From NCBI RefSeq assembly GCF_000224145.3, contig NC_020166.2, forward strand, positions 7,898,050-7,962,049: a stretch of 64,000 nucleotides of DNA, written 5' to 3'. Position 1 is the first letter of the stretch. Every line of letters begins with the position of its first letter. The notes under the pieces are model-generated. The model searched no databases. It saw only the letters and a list, made by a program, of their open reading frames with translations, and was not told the origin of the DNA. The DNA is from Ciona intestinalis (Eukaryota > Chordata > Ascidiacea > Phlebobranchia > Cionidae). This document shows positions 22,976 through 35,948 of this stretch, piece after piece. A program made the translations under genes and the position numbers.

Positions 22976-25900
22976 CTAAATAGGAAGTTCAAACTTAACG
23001 TCAATGGAAGCTTCTTTTGCAAGTCCAACTATGTCAGAAAGTTTAACAACCTGTAAGGAAATAACCACAATCCAAGTTAGCAGCATTTGGTGTTTAATAT
23101 AGTAATATACAAAGGGTAAGAAAAACCCTATATACTATACCGATAAAAAATTTTAACAACTATATTTAATCATTTTTCCACAGTGAATAGTCTAAATCAA
23201 TTCATGCCATTTCCTTTTTCTATAATTAACCAGACCTTTTTAAAAAACTTTACAAGCTAACTTATCACAAAAAAAAAATGTTCAACAACTATGTTTAACC
23301 ATGTTTCCACAGTGAATAGTCTAAATTAATTCAAGCAATTTCCTTTTGCTATAATTAATCTAAACCTTTTTAAAAAACTTTTACCAACCATTTTAGCAGC
23401 TTCATTGAGACTGTCGCATGTCAAAATTTTTAATTGGGATTGCGCGATTAGGGCTTTTGCATCCTCAACCTTGGTACCTATAAAACAAATGGGCAATTAC
23501 TGTCAGCATTAAGTTTTATCATATACTCAATTGTCACCCTATATTTACAAAATTCAATAAGAGACTGCTCTGTCAATAGGATACTGAACCTGCCAATGGA
23601 TGTATATAGGCACCTAACAAGGGTATGCATGTATGAATGGCACAGGCAACATAACATGAGGATTAATATAACAATATCGAGGATTAATATAACAATAACA
23701 AGTGTCACACCTTGTAATCGTACAATGATAGGGATTTTTAGGTCAAGTTGCTGAGCAGCTTGTATGATGCCTTGAGCAATCACATCACACCTCATAATAC
23801 CACCAAATATGTTCACAAGGATTGAATTGACCTGATAAATGAATTCAGTATTTAGCAATTAATTTGAAATTTATCAAACAAAATGTTAATTTTTGGTTAG
23901 CAGAACGCTGGTGAGCAAAATTCTTGCCTGAAGAGCCAAAATACAAGTGTGCTTAGCAGCAACAGTGTATATGATATTGTAGAGTGGGAATAAACAGGAC
24001 ACTTTTAGCACATAATCAGGATAAGGATACCTTTAGCACAAATTTAAATATCCTGTTTCTGTTTTAAAAAAACAATCTATTAGAGTTGTGAGGATATGGT
24101 TTTAGAATTCTTTGAATGTTCTTTGTTTGCTACCAAATGGAATAAGAAATAGAATGAAAGGGTGTTCAATCTTTTCCCGCTCTACTATATTGATGAACTT
24201 ACATTTTCGTCAGATGTGATAAGTTTAAATGCCTCCATCACTTGATCTGCAGTTGCTCCACCTCCAACATCCAGGAAGTTAGCTGGAGTTCCTCCATGTA
24301 GTTTGATAATGTCCATCGTTGCCATGGCTAGCCCAGCACCATTCACTGCGGAAAAAAACAAAGAAAAATATGCAAAAATATCAAATAAATTTCCAATTAC
24401 TGGGTAGCAGCAGAGATTGTATATACTATATACACAGCAGGTGTAAAATTTTAATTGCTAGGTTATTAAGAATTGTACGAATGCAACTTGTATAGTATTG
24501 CAACTTTAATTAAGTATTTTAACTTTCACACATTTACTAAAACTAATACAGCAGCAATTCTGTATTGTACATTTATAGCATATATTGTAAAAATTGAAAA
24601 AATCTATTCACACGGCGACAAAAACATACATTATTAAAAAAATAATTTTATGTAAAATCTAGTTTACCTCATAAAAAACTGCATACAATTGAAAGTAATA
24701 ACTCACCCAAGCATCCGATGTTACCATCAAGGCCGATATAATTAATGTCAGCTTTTGCTGCTTGAGCGTCTCTGTCATCTTCCTGGCTCCAATCCCTCAA
24801 ATTGAAAATCTCTTTTTGTCGATGTGCAGCATTGTCATCAAAGTTTAACTTCGCATCCATGCACATTACTAAAGGAGAGAAATATTTTTATATAGGCCTA
24901 TATAATAGTTTGTTACCTAGAAAATATTCTATTATTTATGGAGATCAGTAAAACAAAATTCAACCAAAAAACTTTGCATCCATGCACATTACTAATTGAG
25001 AGAGGAATATTTTTATATTTAGAAATATAACAGTTCGTATACCCTTGAAAATATTTTATTATCTACAAAAATCAGTTAAACAAAATTGAACCAAAAAAAC
25101 GATTAATTATACTTTTTTACTGTTATGGTACAAAAAAATGGTAAACTGAATGAATAAATAAATAAATATTTGAAAAATATTACCATTAAAAATCCCAAAA
25201 AACTTTCACCAATGCTATATTTGCTCTTTGTGTTAAGGTAATTTGCCAAATCTGGCCCCAAACTCCAATCGTCGAAAAGGACCATGAGTTCTACTTTATC
25301 ATTACCAACCTATTTTATAAATACCAATATAAAATAAAATCTTAAATTCTACTTTACCATTGCCATCAGAGTCTTCAGCCATCGGATTAATTTCAATCAG
25401 AGATGCATCTTTCGCAATGAATAGCTTGTACATTTTTAGAATGCAATCAGCAGCTTGGTGGCAGTTGCTGTCGGTGAAACCCATTCGCTTGGCAAGGTTT
25501 ACAGCTTGTTCTTCAGTACAGCCTACAATAATACCAATGATTACTTTGAACATTTTACATTAACTTTAAAATAATTTTTTTTTAATCTTTTTCTTTGTTT
25601 TTTTTGGCTGTTTATTTTCATACGGCAATGTATGTGTTTCATCGGAAAACTAGAAAATTGGTGGAAAAAGTCTAGTTAATAGCCACACACCTGCACATTA
25701 TTATTAACATAAATGTTATGCTTTTTGTAAACAAAAACAGTATTATGTTCATCTTGACACCAGTTCAAAGCAAAGCACACTTAATAAAAACAATAACTTC
25801 ATTTGTCTCTTTGATTACGATAACGAAGATTTAAAAATATTTAAATGAAAATACAAGGATATAGCGACAAAGCAACAGTTGTTAAAACTTGCTTACCATT

Positions 25901-28900
25901 ATTAATATCGACATATTCTTTTAAAATTGCTTCAGGTGTTTTAGAAGCTACAGCTTCAATATCCATGCCTCCCTGTGCACTACCAATCAACACAGGGCCC
26001 TAGAAAAAATACAGCCTGTTTGAAAAGTTCAATTTACAAAAGTTTACATTTAATAACATATGCAGTTGACATTAATTAACTTTTTACATTTTGTAATTGA
26101 ATTTAGCGGTTCTTTAAACCGTTCACCAATTTTTTTAAATTCCTAACCAATTTGAGTTTTACAAAGCATTCTTAGCTATTAGCGTTTTGTAATATTAGCT
26201 GGCTTAACATAAACTGTATAGGATTATTTTTTTTAAATTTATTTCTTTTTTATGTGTGTCTAATAATTTGGCAACCCATTAGTGACCACTGGGTTGGAGC
26301 AATTACCGTTAAGTGTCTTGCCCATGACACATACGCCCACAATGGTAGCAGCAACAAGCCTTGAACCCATTACCTCTGGGTTAGGAGCAGGCGTGCTAAC
26401 CAACTGTGCGATGGAGTCATAGCCAGTACTCTGACATTTTTTATTTTGTCTCTGTTAAACAGATATTTACACCTAAATAAGAAAGTATAAAGCAGTGCTT
26501 ACAAATTGTTTCGTTCCACGTTCCATAGTAATTGCAAAGTAGAATTCCCGTCTTACATACTTTCGCTCAACCACAAGAACTTTGTTGCATATCCTGCCCT
26601 TCTGACCAGTTTGTTTTGTGATTAATTTGTTGCCAAGCATTTGGCTTGCAACTTCCTTTACCTCATCAGGGCTGCAAAATGTCAAAGATAATATTACATG
26701 CAGTTTTACATCCTAGTCAACTAGTATACTAATAACATTCATTCATTCAATCATTCACCAACAAAATTACATACATGGTAAATCGTAAGCGGGCACAAGG
26801 TGTATGAAACAAAACATCTATGTTATAAAGACTGTCTTTGCCCCTTCCACGCGAGGGTAAAGTTAATTGCAACCATTCATAGATGCATACTCATTTTAAT
26901 TGCCACTTAATAAATATTTATGCATAAAATAGAAAATTAGAAAGTGTTTACTTCATTAGAGCTGTAAAACGACAAAACGATTTGCTGTTTGTAGTTCATA
27001 GTAGACTAGTATACTAATAAGTAATAACCTTTTGTTAGATACCAAATCAATCTTTAAAAAGTGTTTAATTTATTAAAGCTGGTTTGTTATATGGAGTTTA
27101 TATTCAACTGGTATAAAAAAATTTTATTAAATAAATATACATTTTCAATGTTTGTTGATTAGATATTTTTACAGTAAATACAAAATTAAATAAGGGTTTA
27201 ATTTATCATCGCTGCAATATGGCAGAAATAATTTGTTATATGCAGTTATGTTCGACTAATATACTAATAAAACAAAAAAAACATATCCATTGTTGTAAGT
27301 GTCTTTAGATTTTATTGATTATTATTAATTTATTATACATAACAACCACCAACATTTTATTGAACTGATACTAATACAACAAAGTTTCTGTTGCTAATAC
27401 ATATAAAGCAAGCTTCTTTTTGTAATTATAGCTTATTATTTAAGCTTTGGAAAATCAAGAACAAAAAGTGAGATTTTTTATTGTAATGTATCAGTGGTGA
27501 CAACAGCAGCGTTGGGTTCATATGCCACCACTGAAACAATTGACACATGGTCCATTCGTGCACAGCAATCACAAGATGTTTATGACAGTGTCACATGGAT
27601 CTTATTTCGTGTAAAGTAATCACAAGACATATATAAAATACGTGATAGGCCAATAAGCCCATAGGTAATTAGTTACAAAGAAATATACAGTTAAAATTGG
27701 AAAAAAAAACACAAAATAATGTAGAAATAAAAAAAGATACACATAAATATATATATATATATATATATTTTATATTATATGTCTTTTTTTAATTGACATT
27801 CAATAAAGAAAAAATTAAAATATATTTTTAAACTGTTCTTATTTAAAGCAAAACTATATGTGACTAGATAAATGTTTTTCGACGATTAAGGTATTGCAAT
27901 ACTAAGCCTATTTGTTGTGCAAATAACTGTAAACCACTACAGCAAACATAGAAGTGGTAAGCAAGTCATAAAATGCAATATTTAAAGTCCATGCCTCCAT
28001 TCATAAATAAATTTACAGCATCTTAATACAGAATAATTCCAATGCATATTCATTACTTTAGCATTCAAAGTTGTTACATTTTTTAAACAGAGCAATTATA
28101 CAAAGTTAGAGAATAGGGCCTAATGGCTAATCTATAAAAACAATAGTTAACTTTACGTTTCATTACACACTGTTACACATTAATAAAACAACGCTTTAGT
28201 ATTATTGAAGAACATTAATGTAAAACATTATCTCTCATACAATATATATTTAAAACACATTTTAATATGTAATATATATATACATTTTTTTATAAAAGTG
28301 AATACTAGTAAACTAAGGCAACCCCTGTGATATAAATTAGACCAATAGTGTTCAGGAAAAAAAAATACTGTTTGCCAGGTGTAGCGACCACACTTTTTTC
28401 CGATTAAATGTAAATATGTTTTTAACTTAAAGCGTGTTTTAACAATTGTTGTTTTGTCGCTATATTTTGTTGTATAAAATATTTCTAAATCTTTACTGCC
28501 GTAATCGAAGAGACAAATAAAAGTTATTATCATTATAGTGGTTCAGATTGAGTGGTTAGTGACTTAGGATTCCTAACTGGCACCTAAAACTGAATGTGTT
28601 ATATGTATATGTATAATATTATGATAAGTGATAAAAAACTTACGAATATACAATCTTAACACCACCCTGCAATCCACTGGTGAAGTGACCTTTACCACGA
28701 CCTCCAGCAAGAACTTGAGCTTTTACCACAGAGTCTGAAGTGCCTGGGGAAACATTTTGGACTAAATGGCAAATAAGCAAACATTTTAACTTTTGTAATT
28801 CAAAATGTTTTTAAGATATGATGCAAAATTAGTGTTAGTTAAGTAATACAGTTTTTGAAAAACTATGAATGTGAATGTAATGAATGTAACTTACTTTATC

Positions 28901-29603
28901 CTTGCGTGGCTAGAAAACAACAGTCGTTATAACACAGGTCACAGGTGCTCATACACTGCGTGCCACCTTATGAGTTACTGGCCTGTTACTTTGTGGGAGA
29001 TTATTTTTGGGTGGATTTTTTCATTTTTTTTATGCATGGCTGATAATTTGGACAACCCAATAGTGACCACTGGTTTGGAGCAATTGCATGTAACAGGCTG
29101 CCTGTAAGTATCTTGCCAAGGTCACATCTGCCGACAATGGTAGCAGTGACCAGCCTTGAACCCATTACATCTGTTTTACAGGCAGGACGCTAGCTTCGTC
29201 GTCGGACAGAAAAAACTCTTTTTGCTCATGCCATTTAATACTGAACTTAAAATATGTTAATAAATTAGTTCTAATGTAGTTATGTACTTAAGTTTTTGGC
29301 AATGTTGTATGCCTCTTCAGGTGTGGATGCTACATCCCCATTAGGAGTTGGAATTCCTGCTTCTTTCAGCAAACCAAGACTGAGGTACTCATGAATGGAA
29401 AGATTTCGTTTAGCTTGAGCATATACACCAGTAATCTGCAAATGTAAAGACAAATCTGTGTATTTATTAACAAAATTCGACATTTGTTGTGAATTAAATT
29501 TAAGGGTCAAAATATTAACAGTCACATGACTGACCTTCGATGCGTTAACAAGTTTCCCGATGTTATGTTGCTCTCGAAGAAGACTACGGACCAATGAAGA
29601 CAT
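22976..29603 (-). CDS. sucla2: Succinyl-CoA ligase [ADP-forming] beta subunit, mitochondrial
   Basis: Beta subunit of the matrix enzyme that converts succinyl-CoA + ADP + Pi to succinate + ATP + CoA in the TCA cycle; it pairs with the SUCLG1 alpha subunit. Exons 5'->3': 29603-29535, 29435-29288, 28743-28644, 26671-26503, 25999-25897, 25522-25358, 24868-24707, 24345-24203, 23831-23711, 23477-23389, 23050-22976. All phases agree and give 447 residues. The first exon encodes a 23-residue basic, acid-free leader ([12 protein letters not shown]), as expected for mitochondrial import. The ATP-grasp domain follows ([61 protein letters not shown]). The ligase half has [28 protein letters not shown] and [14 protein letters not shown]. 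It ends DVKFELPI, as in human SUCLA2. These match the ATP-specific rather than the GTP-specific (SUCLG2) paralogue. Confidence 0.96.
23979..24189. mobile_element. MITE, GGGTGGGG family, sucla2 intron
   Basis: Copy with eroded left end (TTGTAGAGTGGGAATAAACA). The interior includes a short internal duplication around AGGATA and ACCTTTAGCAC. The right end TTTTCCCGCTCTACTATA is good. Confidence 0.75.
26250..26418 (-). mobile_element. SINE head half, antisense in + coordinates
   Basis: Well-preserved middle and tRNA-like head (CAACCCATTAGTGACCACTG, then CTTGAACCCATTACCTCTGG). The copy lacks the tail. It lies in a sucla2 intron and is therefore in the sense of that gene. Confidence 0.75.
26672..28643 (-). 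other. Longest sucla2 intron
   Basis: This 2-kb AT-rich intron between exons 3 and 4 has a SINE tail fragment, an AT microsatellite near 27749-27770 and loosely repeated segments around tagactagtatactaataa (26700-27270). No exon or gene is supported. Confidence 0.75.
26763..26880 (+). mobile_element. SINE tail fragment, sucla2 intron
   Basis: Tail blocks AAGCGGGCACAAGGTGTATG and CACGCGAGGGTAAAGTTAAT are recognisable. The head is missing. Confidence 0.65.
28878..29205 (-). mobile_element. Nearly complete SINE in sucla2 intron
   Basis: All family blocks are present in antisense order: tail (CTTTATCCTTGCGTGGC), middle (CAACCCAATAGTGACCACTG) and head (CCTTGAACCCATTACATCTG, GCAGGACGCTAG). Confidence 0.75.
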
Positions 29604-30282
29604 GACGAAGTATAACGGTTGAGGATATGTGAATTGATCAGCAAAGTAACATTAAAATTGGAATGAAATTAACAAGAAACAGACTATACCCTTCACAAAT
29701 AAACTAATAGTAAAAAATTTCCAATTTATATCAATGCACAACCAAAGTATTTCCTAAAATAAGTGCTGCTTACGAAGCGATAGGTGGGCTCCTTAAAATG
29801 TTTTACAGTTCCCATAGACATATTTAATTTTTCTTATACGCCAAAAATAACAGGCTATACCCTCACAAACAATTTTTTTTTGAAATTAAATCAACCGTTA
29901 ATTAAATGCACTAAACTAAAGGAAAGATTTGCGGTCAAAAACATACCTTGCCCGCCAATGATAAAATGTCAAGATAGAATAAAACCTATTTAAATGCTGT
30001 GACGATCTAAAAATATTATTTTCAATTTTTCATCCATAATTTTGTTTAAATATCTTATAACAGTTTAAATTAAATAAATTAAACAATGGTTAATCAAAAG
30101 TTACACTTTGGGACGATCACTATTACTAGATGGGCCCACTTCGGGTTTGTTTTGGCTTTCAGGAAATAGATTCGTTTTCGTTTGCGACGTATAGGTAAAG
30201 GGTTGTGTTGTTTGTTTTTTAAAGACGCTTTAAACATTAGCCACTAGTAAAACACCCTAACTGTGACAGACGGACTTCAACT
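29604..30282. promoter_or_regulatory. Head-to-head interval between sucla2 and twinfilin
   Basis: About 680 bp separates the two start codons, which face away from each other, so both promoters must share this short stretch. No repeat copy is seen in it. I see no convincing TATA box close to either start. Confidence 0.6.
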
Positions 30283-33200
30283 ATGTCTCACCAAACAGGA
30301 ATTACGTGTAAGTTTATAACGGTATACCTTTACTAGCCGTATTTTTTGTTTTACCTAACGTCGAGGTTTATTTTGTATTTACACTATCTACATTGTTTCC
30401 CTTTTTTGTTTTTACAGTTCATACCTTTATGCAATATTACTATGCTATTTGCTTACCAAAAAATATATATTTATACTGTTGAATAGAAACAGTTATTTTT
30501 CTTCTCTTTGCTGTTGTAATTAGTTTGATCTTATTTACTGTATTTAATTAAATAAAACTTAGATATATATATGTTATATTATATAAGTATAAACAAACTG
30601 AACTTTGTTTTGATATAGGTAATGATGAATTAAAAGATGTGTTTCGAGATTGTACAACAGAAGGTGGAATCAGAGCGGTTAAAATAGCAATAAAAGATGG
30701 TAATTTTTGTAGGTGTAACTTTAGGGGTGGCTAACTTGTCATCTTAATTTTTCTAACAGTGTTAATTACATCGACATTGTATGTTTTAAGTTCCTATCAC
30801 CTCAGTTTTACTCCATCAAGCAGCTTTTACCCTTTTGTTAGATGGTGATACAAATAGGCAGAATCAAAGCATAATGTATTCATGGCATTATCAATGAGGT
30901 TGCTTATTTTTGATGAGTGTTTACTACATTTTAACATTGTAACTCTACTTTTTCTGCTTTTCGAACGGAACGCTACAACCAAATGAAATTGAAATACTGC
31001 CATTTACATTTTAATTTACAGTATTAGTTGGATTTATACGATAAAAATAAAAAAAATCCCAAAAAATAATTACCTAGAAAGTAACATGCATGGACGCATG
31101 GTAACTTTTAAGCTGTCACGAGGTGTATGAAACAAAACACCCATGATATAACGACTATTGTTTTCCAGCCAGACGAGCATAAAGCAAGTTACATTCATTC
31201 ATTTATTCACCTTCATTTAAAAAATAAAAATAAACTTCAGAAACCCTAGAGTGTTCAAACTCAGTGGATAAGTTGTCGGATTCATGGGAAGCAGATTTTG
31301 ATGACGTGGTGGGCCCACTGCTGGTGGAAAAACAACCATGTTATATCTTGCTTCAACTTCAAGATAAAAATACCTGGCTGTTTATTGTCTTTTCCCCAGA
31401 TGATTCTCCGGTAATCTTAATATTTAGTTATTTTGTGGTATAAGAACATATTGTACTTGATTTACACTACACTCCTGTGACCATAAAGTTACGCTTTTTT
31501 AAAAGTTTTTACAAAATCTGGTGTGACGTAGCTAAAGTGATAGGATTGTCAATGTCATTCATGGTAATTGTGATTTTATTGATTATTGCCTCGCATACTG
31601 TATAATTTAGCCCTGCTTGTTTGTAAAGACACTTAACAGCATAGTAAAAGCTATGGTAAAGTATAAAAAAATCTAAATGTTAGCCCTGTTTTATAAATTC
31701 CTTTCCCTTAGCTGACATGTATTTAGACTAGACATATTTACTGACATAAATATAGGTCTCCCTTACTAACTGTGGTTGGGCACTGCACTAAACACAGTGG
31801 CCTCTTGGTCAAGCTATTTGATACTATGAAGATACCTGTCTTAAAATTAATACTTGAAAGTGGCATTATCTGGTTATGTTTTTTATACAGTTGTTATTTT
31901 TCACATGGTTTCTATTTTGTTGAGTACATAAATTGCTGTTTGCAATATGATTTAGCCTAATACCCTTTTTGCATGGTCACTTTTATGTGCGTAAGTACTC
32001 GCATATTTACTCGCAAAAGCAAAGTTAACACACATAGCGCCATAAGCGTGTTATCTGCTGTAGAAGGTTGGTTGTTACTCGCATTATGCGAGTAATGAAA
32101 AGTTTGGTGGAATTACAGTTCCACTTTTAAGAGCTTAATCTCTTTCGGGTATTATTTTTACAGTTTTAAGTTGGTAATAGCACCATAAAGTATAAAAACT
32201 TATTTTATAAACTAGGTTTAACAATATTGTGCTTAAGTAAGCTAACTCAATGTTGATACGCGCATAAACAAATGACCATGCAAAATAACGCGGTTAGCGA
32301 GTTATCATATGACGAGTTAATGCGGATCGTTATTCGCATTAACTTTTTACCATGCAAAAAGGGTATAACTCTATTTTATGTGATAAATAGACAAGACAAA
32401 AGATGTTGTATGCTGCTACCCGATCCACTTTAAAATCAGAGTTTGGTGGTGGATTTATCACTGATGAGCTGTTCGGCACCAAAACGGTAAAGTTCAACCA
32501 TATTCTTTGCAAGTTTGTTACAATATGTAAAGAACATAATATGTAAAGAACATAATCGTCAAGCACACCTATGCCCGAAATGGTAGCAGTATCAAGCTTT
32601 GAACCTGTAACCCTGGGGTAAAAGCAGCCTTGGTAACCACTTTGGCATGGAACCATTTTGTATATAATGTGATTTTACCCAACTGATTTTGTTTAATTGT
32701 TTACCTAATTTTAACTTATTATTGTAATGGTGAATTGGGCAGTTTGTTCTAATATTTATATAAACAAATATTGCACATAAAGAACAAACTGTTTATGGCT
32801 GTAATCTCCTTTAGACAAAATATCAATTAAAAATATTTTTTTTAATAATTGATTCTGTTTATTGAATATACTATATAAGCAAGTCCCATGTTTACAAAAG
32901 ATGAAAGAATAAATAAAGATATTGACTTTCTAGTTTCTAATATTTATCCAGATTTTGTTATTTCATAATAAATGTAACTTGCATGGCATGGCAACTATAG
33001 ATAGTCTTTATACCATAGGGAAGTGTTTATTAACACACCTCATGGTTAACTTGCCACATAAGTACTTCTGTAACCCACACAGGTTCATACAGGTTGTCAG
33101 TGATTTTTTTTTTATTTATTAAAACTATGTCTGGTTCTAGGTTGATATAAATTGGTTGATTATTTGATCTGGTGCTATGAAAACGTAACCAACAAAAATC

Positions 33201-35948
33201 AAGTCCATTAACTACTAGTAGTAATAGAGAAAAATATTTTGTCCAAATGGCATTGTCACTGTCTTATTTAAATGGAATCTTGATTTTTGTTGGTTTTGTT
33301 TTCATAGCACTAGATCATTACTGTATTTTACTATACAAGAATCGTTCAACTATATGAACATCAGATCAGGGTCAGGTTCGCAGAATTTATTACAAGTCAT
33401 GGGTGATTATTTTTTATTTTTAAAATGTTAAATTTATGGCTGACTGTTTAGGCATACGTGCCACTGAATTGGAGCAGTTATTGTTAAGTCTTCTGATTAC
33501 GGACACATAATTAATCTCCAACCTGTTCTGTTATTTAAGGATGAAGTTTCATACGCTGGCTACCAGGAATACTTGACACACAAGCATGCACCACCTCCAC
33601 TTACTAATGCTGAGGAAGAACTAAAGTTCCTTGATGAGACAGAGGTATGGTGTTAGTTTTTAAACTGACCAAAAATCGTATAATACTATAAGCCTTTGAG
33701 CATTAAAATTCATTACAGTTGTAATCAAGTGGTTTAATTTTTGCCCCAAAAGCATGGAAATTAAAAAAGCACTACAAAATTTTGAATAAAATTTAAATAA
33801 TCATAGAAATCCTACAATTGTTTCTAGACATTAATGTATGATAAATAATGTTTCTCCAGACTAAAAACATTTTGTGAAATTTATCGTTTATTACTACAAT
33901 TGACTATTTTTTTTACCACAAGCTTACATGTTAATATTTTATTTATTGTTATTCTATTCTACCTTGATTTTATGTCAGTAGTCAGTACCCCACTTTAATT
34001 ACCAAGAGAGCTCCATTGTCTGTTGGAGCGGTTCCCAAACCTTTTAAAATTTTACCTAGTGGTCCCTTAGCAAATATTTTGATATATCCCGGCCCTATAA
34101 AAGTCAAAGAATGCTGTAGAAAAAATGCCACACCAATGTGAGAAAAAAGACACCAATGGTCTATATGTAATAATTAAAGCAATATACATGTGTATAGGAC
34201 CGAACTCCACCTGGTGTAACAACGAGGCATCAAACTGTGCAAGGTTTGGCCTTCCCTATAACTGATGATGCACAAAAAGCATTACAAGAGTTTAAAGAGG
34301 GTTCAGTTAATCACATCGAAATGGTAAGATTAAAGTTGCTTTTTTATTTCTTTTATATTTTAAACCAAGTACACAACCTGTGCACAAAATTTAACAATAA
34401 CGTTTGGGTTTTTATAAAAAAAATCCAATCTAACCTGAAAAAAATAAATCTGAACATAAAGTAGCCTCTGTTTTTACTGAAACAACATATCTGCATACTT
34501 TAGAATAGTATCACCTTTACTTGTTAAGCGTAAGTTCATATTAATGTGTCAGCATAAGGTGAACACTGGTACAGTATATCAATTTTTTTTCCAAAATTAA
34601 AGTTCAGTAAAATTGGGTTAGTTAAACTATTTATGTTTTATTTAGAATGTAGACCTGGAGAAAGAAACAATTTTTAAAGTTTCTTCTTCCTCCATCGGAG
34701 CATGCGATCTAGAAGATCTAATCTCAAAAGATCGTGCTGGTTATCATCTCTTCAACTATGCTCATCGTCATGAAAATGAGGACATCAGTAGTGTTTGTGA
34801 GTATGCTTTGTAAATATGGAATTCAGCAGTGATAAGGTGCAATCGGTGGTAATGTATTTTTGTGCCACCATGCTTTTATTCTGTATGGTGGGTCCTTTTT
34901 GGGGACCTAGGATTTAGGCCAGATTTGATGTATTGCCCCTTTACTACACTCATTCTATTTTATATGGGTGTAGGTCCTTTTTGAAGATGTAGGATTTAGG
35001 CCAGATTTTGCTCATTAACCCAACACCTAGACTGCTTTAATTTGTCCTAGTACAATATATTTTATTTGTGTGTTTCAATGTGTTATATAGAAGCGCCTAA
35101 ACCTTTGAGCTATGACGCCAGATGCCCTGCGCTTATTCAACTCAAAAATAATATGTTTTTTGTGTAGTTTTCATTTATTCTATGCCTGGATCGAAGATTC
35201 CGATCAAAGCTAGAATGTTGTTTTCATCTTGTAAGTCTCCCTTGATTGAAACAATTGAAGCTCATTTTAAAATTAAAATTAACAAGAGGGTAAGTTTAAA
35301 ACAACTTTCAACTTGCGAAAATTTATATTTGCTGAATTTTTTGTCATGAAAGATATTAAAAAAGTCTAACCAATACGAATAAGGAAAAGATTTGAATAAT
35401 AATATTTTATATAACTATGATAAATCCTGTGAATCAGAATCTGATCTAAAGCCTATGAAATTTGACAATTTTTAGTAACGAAACACAGTCAGGATTCAAG
35501 TGCTATAAAAATATGTAACAGATTAAAATCAAGAGTTCTTAAATTGTATTCTGAGATATATATTACGCTGAAAATAGCATTGTAAGTATGAATGTAACTT
35601 TATCCTTGCGGGGCTGGAAAACAACAGTCCTTATAGCACGGATGTTTATACACCTCGCGCCAGCTTACAAGTTACCATGTATGATACTTTGCCAGTGTCT
35701 TAAAAACACAATTTAGTATATAAAATTCTAAAATGTGCTGTAGCCTGTAATGTAACCACAACTCTACAAAAAAAACTTTCTGCATTTAGGTTGAATGCGA
35801 CTGCAGTGACAAACTAACCGAAGAATTTCTTCGTAATGAAATTCACCCTCCAACTGCTGAAGCTCGACATAAGTTTACCAAACCTAAAGGGCCAGGAAGA
35901 AGGGCACCTGCACGCAGACCTAAAAAAGAAGTTGAAAATGGAGAATGA
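30283..35948 (+). CDS. twf: Twinfilin, actin monomer-binding protein
   Basis: Binds ADP-G-actin and caps barbed ends in the cytosol through two ADF-homology domains. Exons: 30283-30307, 30619-30699, 31241-31410, 32391-32486, 33540-33644, 34198-34323, 34646-34796, 35168-35289, 35790-35948. All phases agree and give 344 residues (human twinfilins about 350). The protein opens MSHQTGI exactly like vertebrate TWF1. The first ADF-H domain includes [20 protein letters not shown] and ITDELFGT. The linker carries [14 protein letters not shown]. The second ADF-H domain includes [13 protein letters not shown] and [20 protein letters not shown]. The basic C-terminal tail ([18 protein letters not shown]) corresponds to the capping-protein- and lipid-binding tail. 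Exon 1 ends at the GTAAGT donor at 30308, the only choice that keeps frame with exon 2. Confidence 0.95.
31085..31205 (+). mobile_element. SINE tail fragment, twf intron
   Basis: Sense-oriented tail from GTAACTTTTAAGCTGTCACG through CATAAAGCAAGTTACATTCA, ending 35 bp before the acceptor of the exon at 31241. Confidence 0.7.
31961..32365. mobile_element. 405-bp inverted-repeat MITE, second family
   Basis: The terminal inverted repeats are TACCCTTTTTGCATGGT and its exact reverse complement at the right end, flanked on both sides by TAA (31958-31960, 32366-32368). The interior has several copies of short motifs such as actcgcat and gcgagtaa, with no coding capacity. A 3-bp TAA target duplication is what PIF/Harbinger-type elements leave, so a non-autonomous Harbinger-like MITE is the best guess. 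Unrelated in sequence to the GGGTGGGG family. Confidence 0.8.
33165..33317. repeat. Long inverted repeat in twf intron
   Basis: Two 39-bp arms (33165-33203 and 33279-33317) are reverse complements at 36 of 39 positions, with a 75-bp spacer. Each arm contains gtgctatgaaaac and ccaacaaaaatcaag. RNA from either strand could fold into a hairpin. Confidence 0.8.
33425..33510 (-). mobile_element. SINE middle fragment, twf intron
   Basis: Degraded antisense middle block (TTTATGGCTGACTGTTTAGG, GGAGCAGTTATTGTTAAGTC), close upstream of the exon at 33540. Confidence 0.5.
34885..35050 (+). repeat. Dispersed repeat with 'gatttaggccaga' core
   Basis: Two diverged tandem units share ggatttaggccagatttg (34911 and 34991 region). 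Related copies occur at 5504-5550, 10886-10950, 48110-48420, 52930-53320 and 54530-54600. I cannot assign it to a transposon class: no TIR, no tRNA head and no ORF are visible. Confidence 0.6.
35585..35680 (-). mobile_element. SINE tail fragment, twf intron
   Basis: Antisense tail (CTTTATCCTTGCGGGGCTGG, ACACCTCGCGCCAGCTTACA). Confidence 0.65.
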
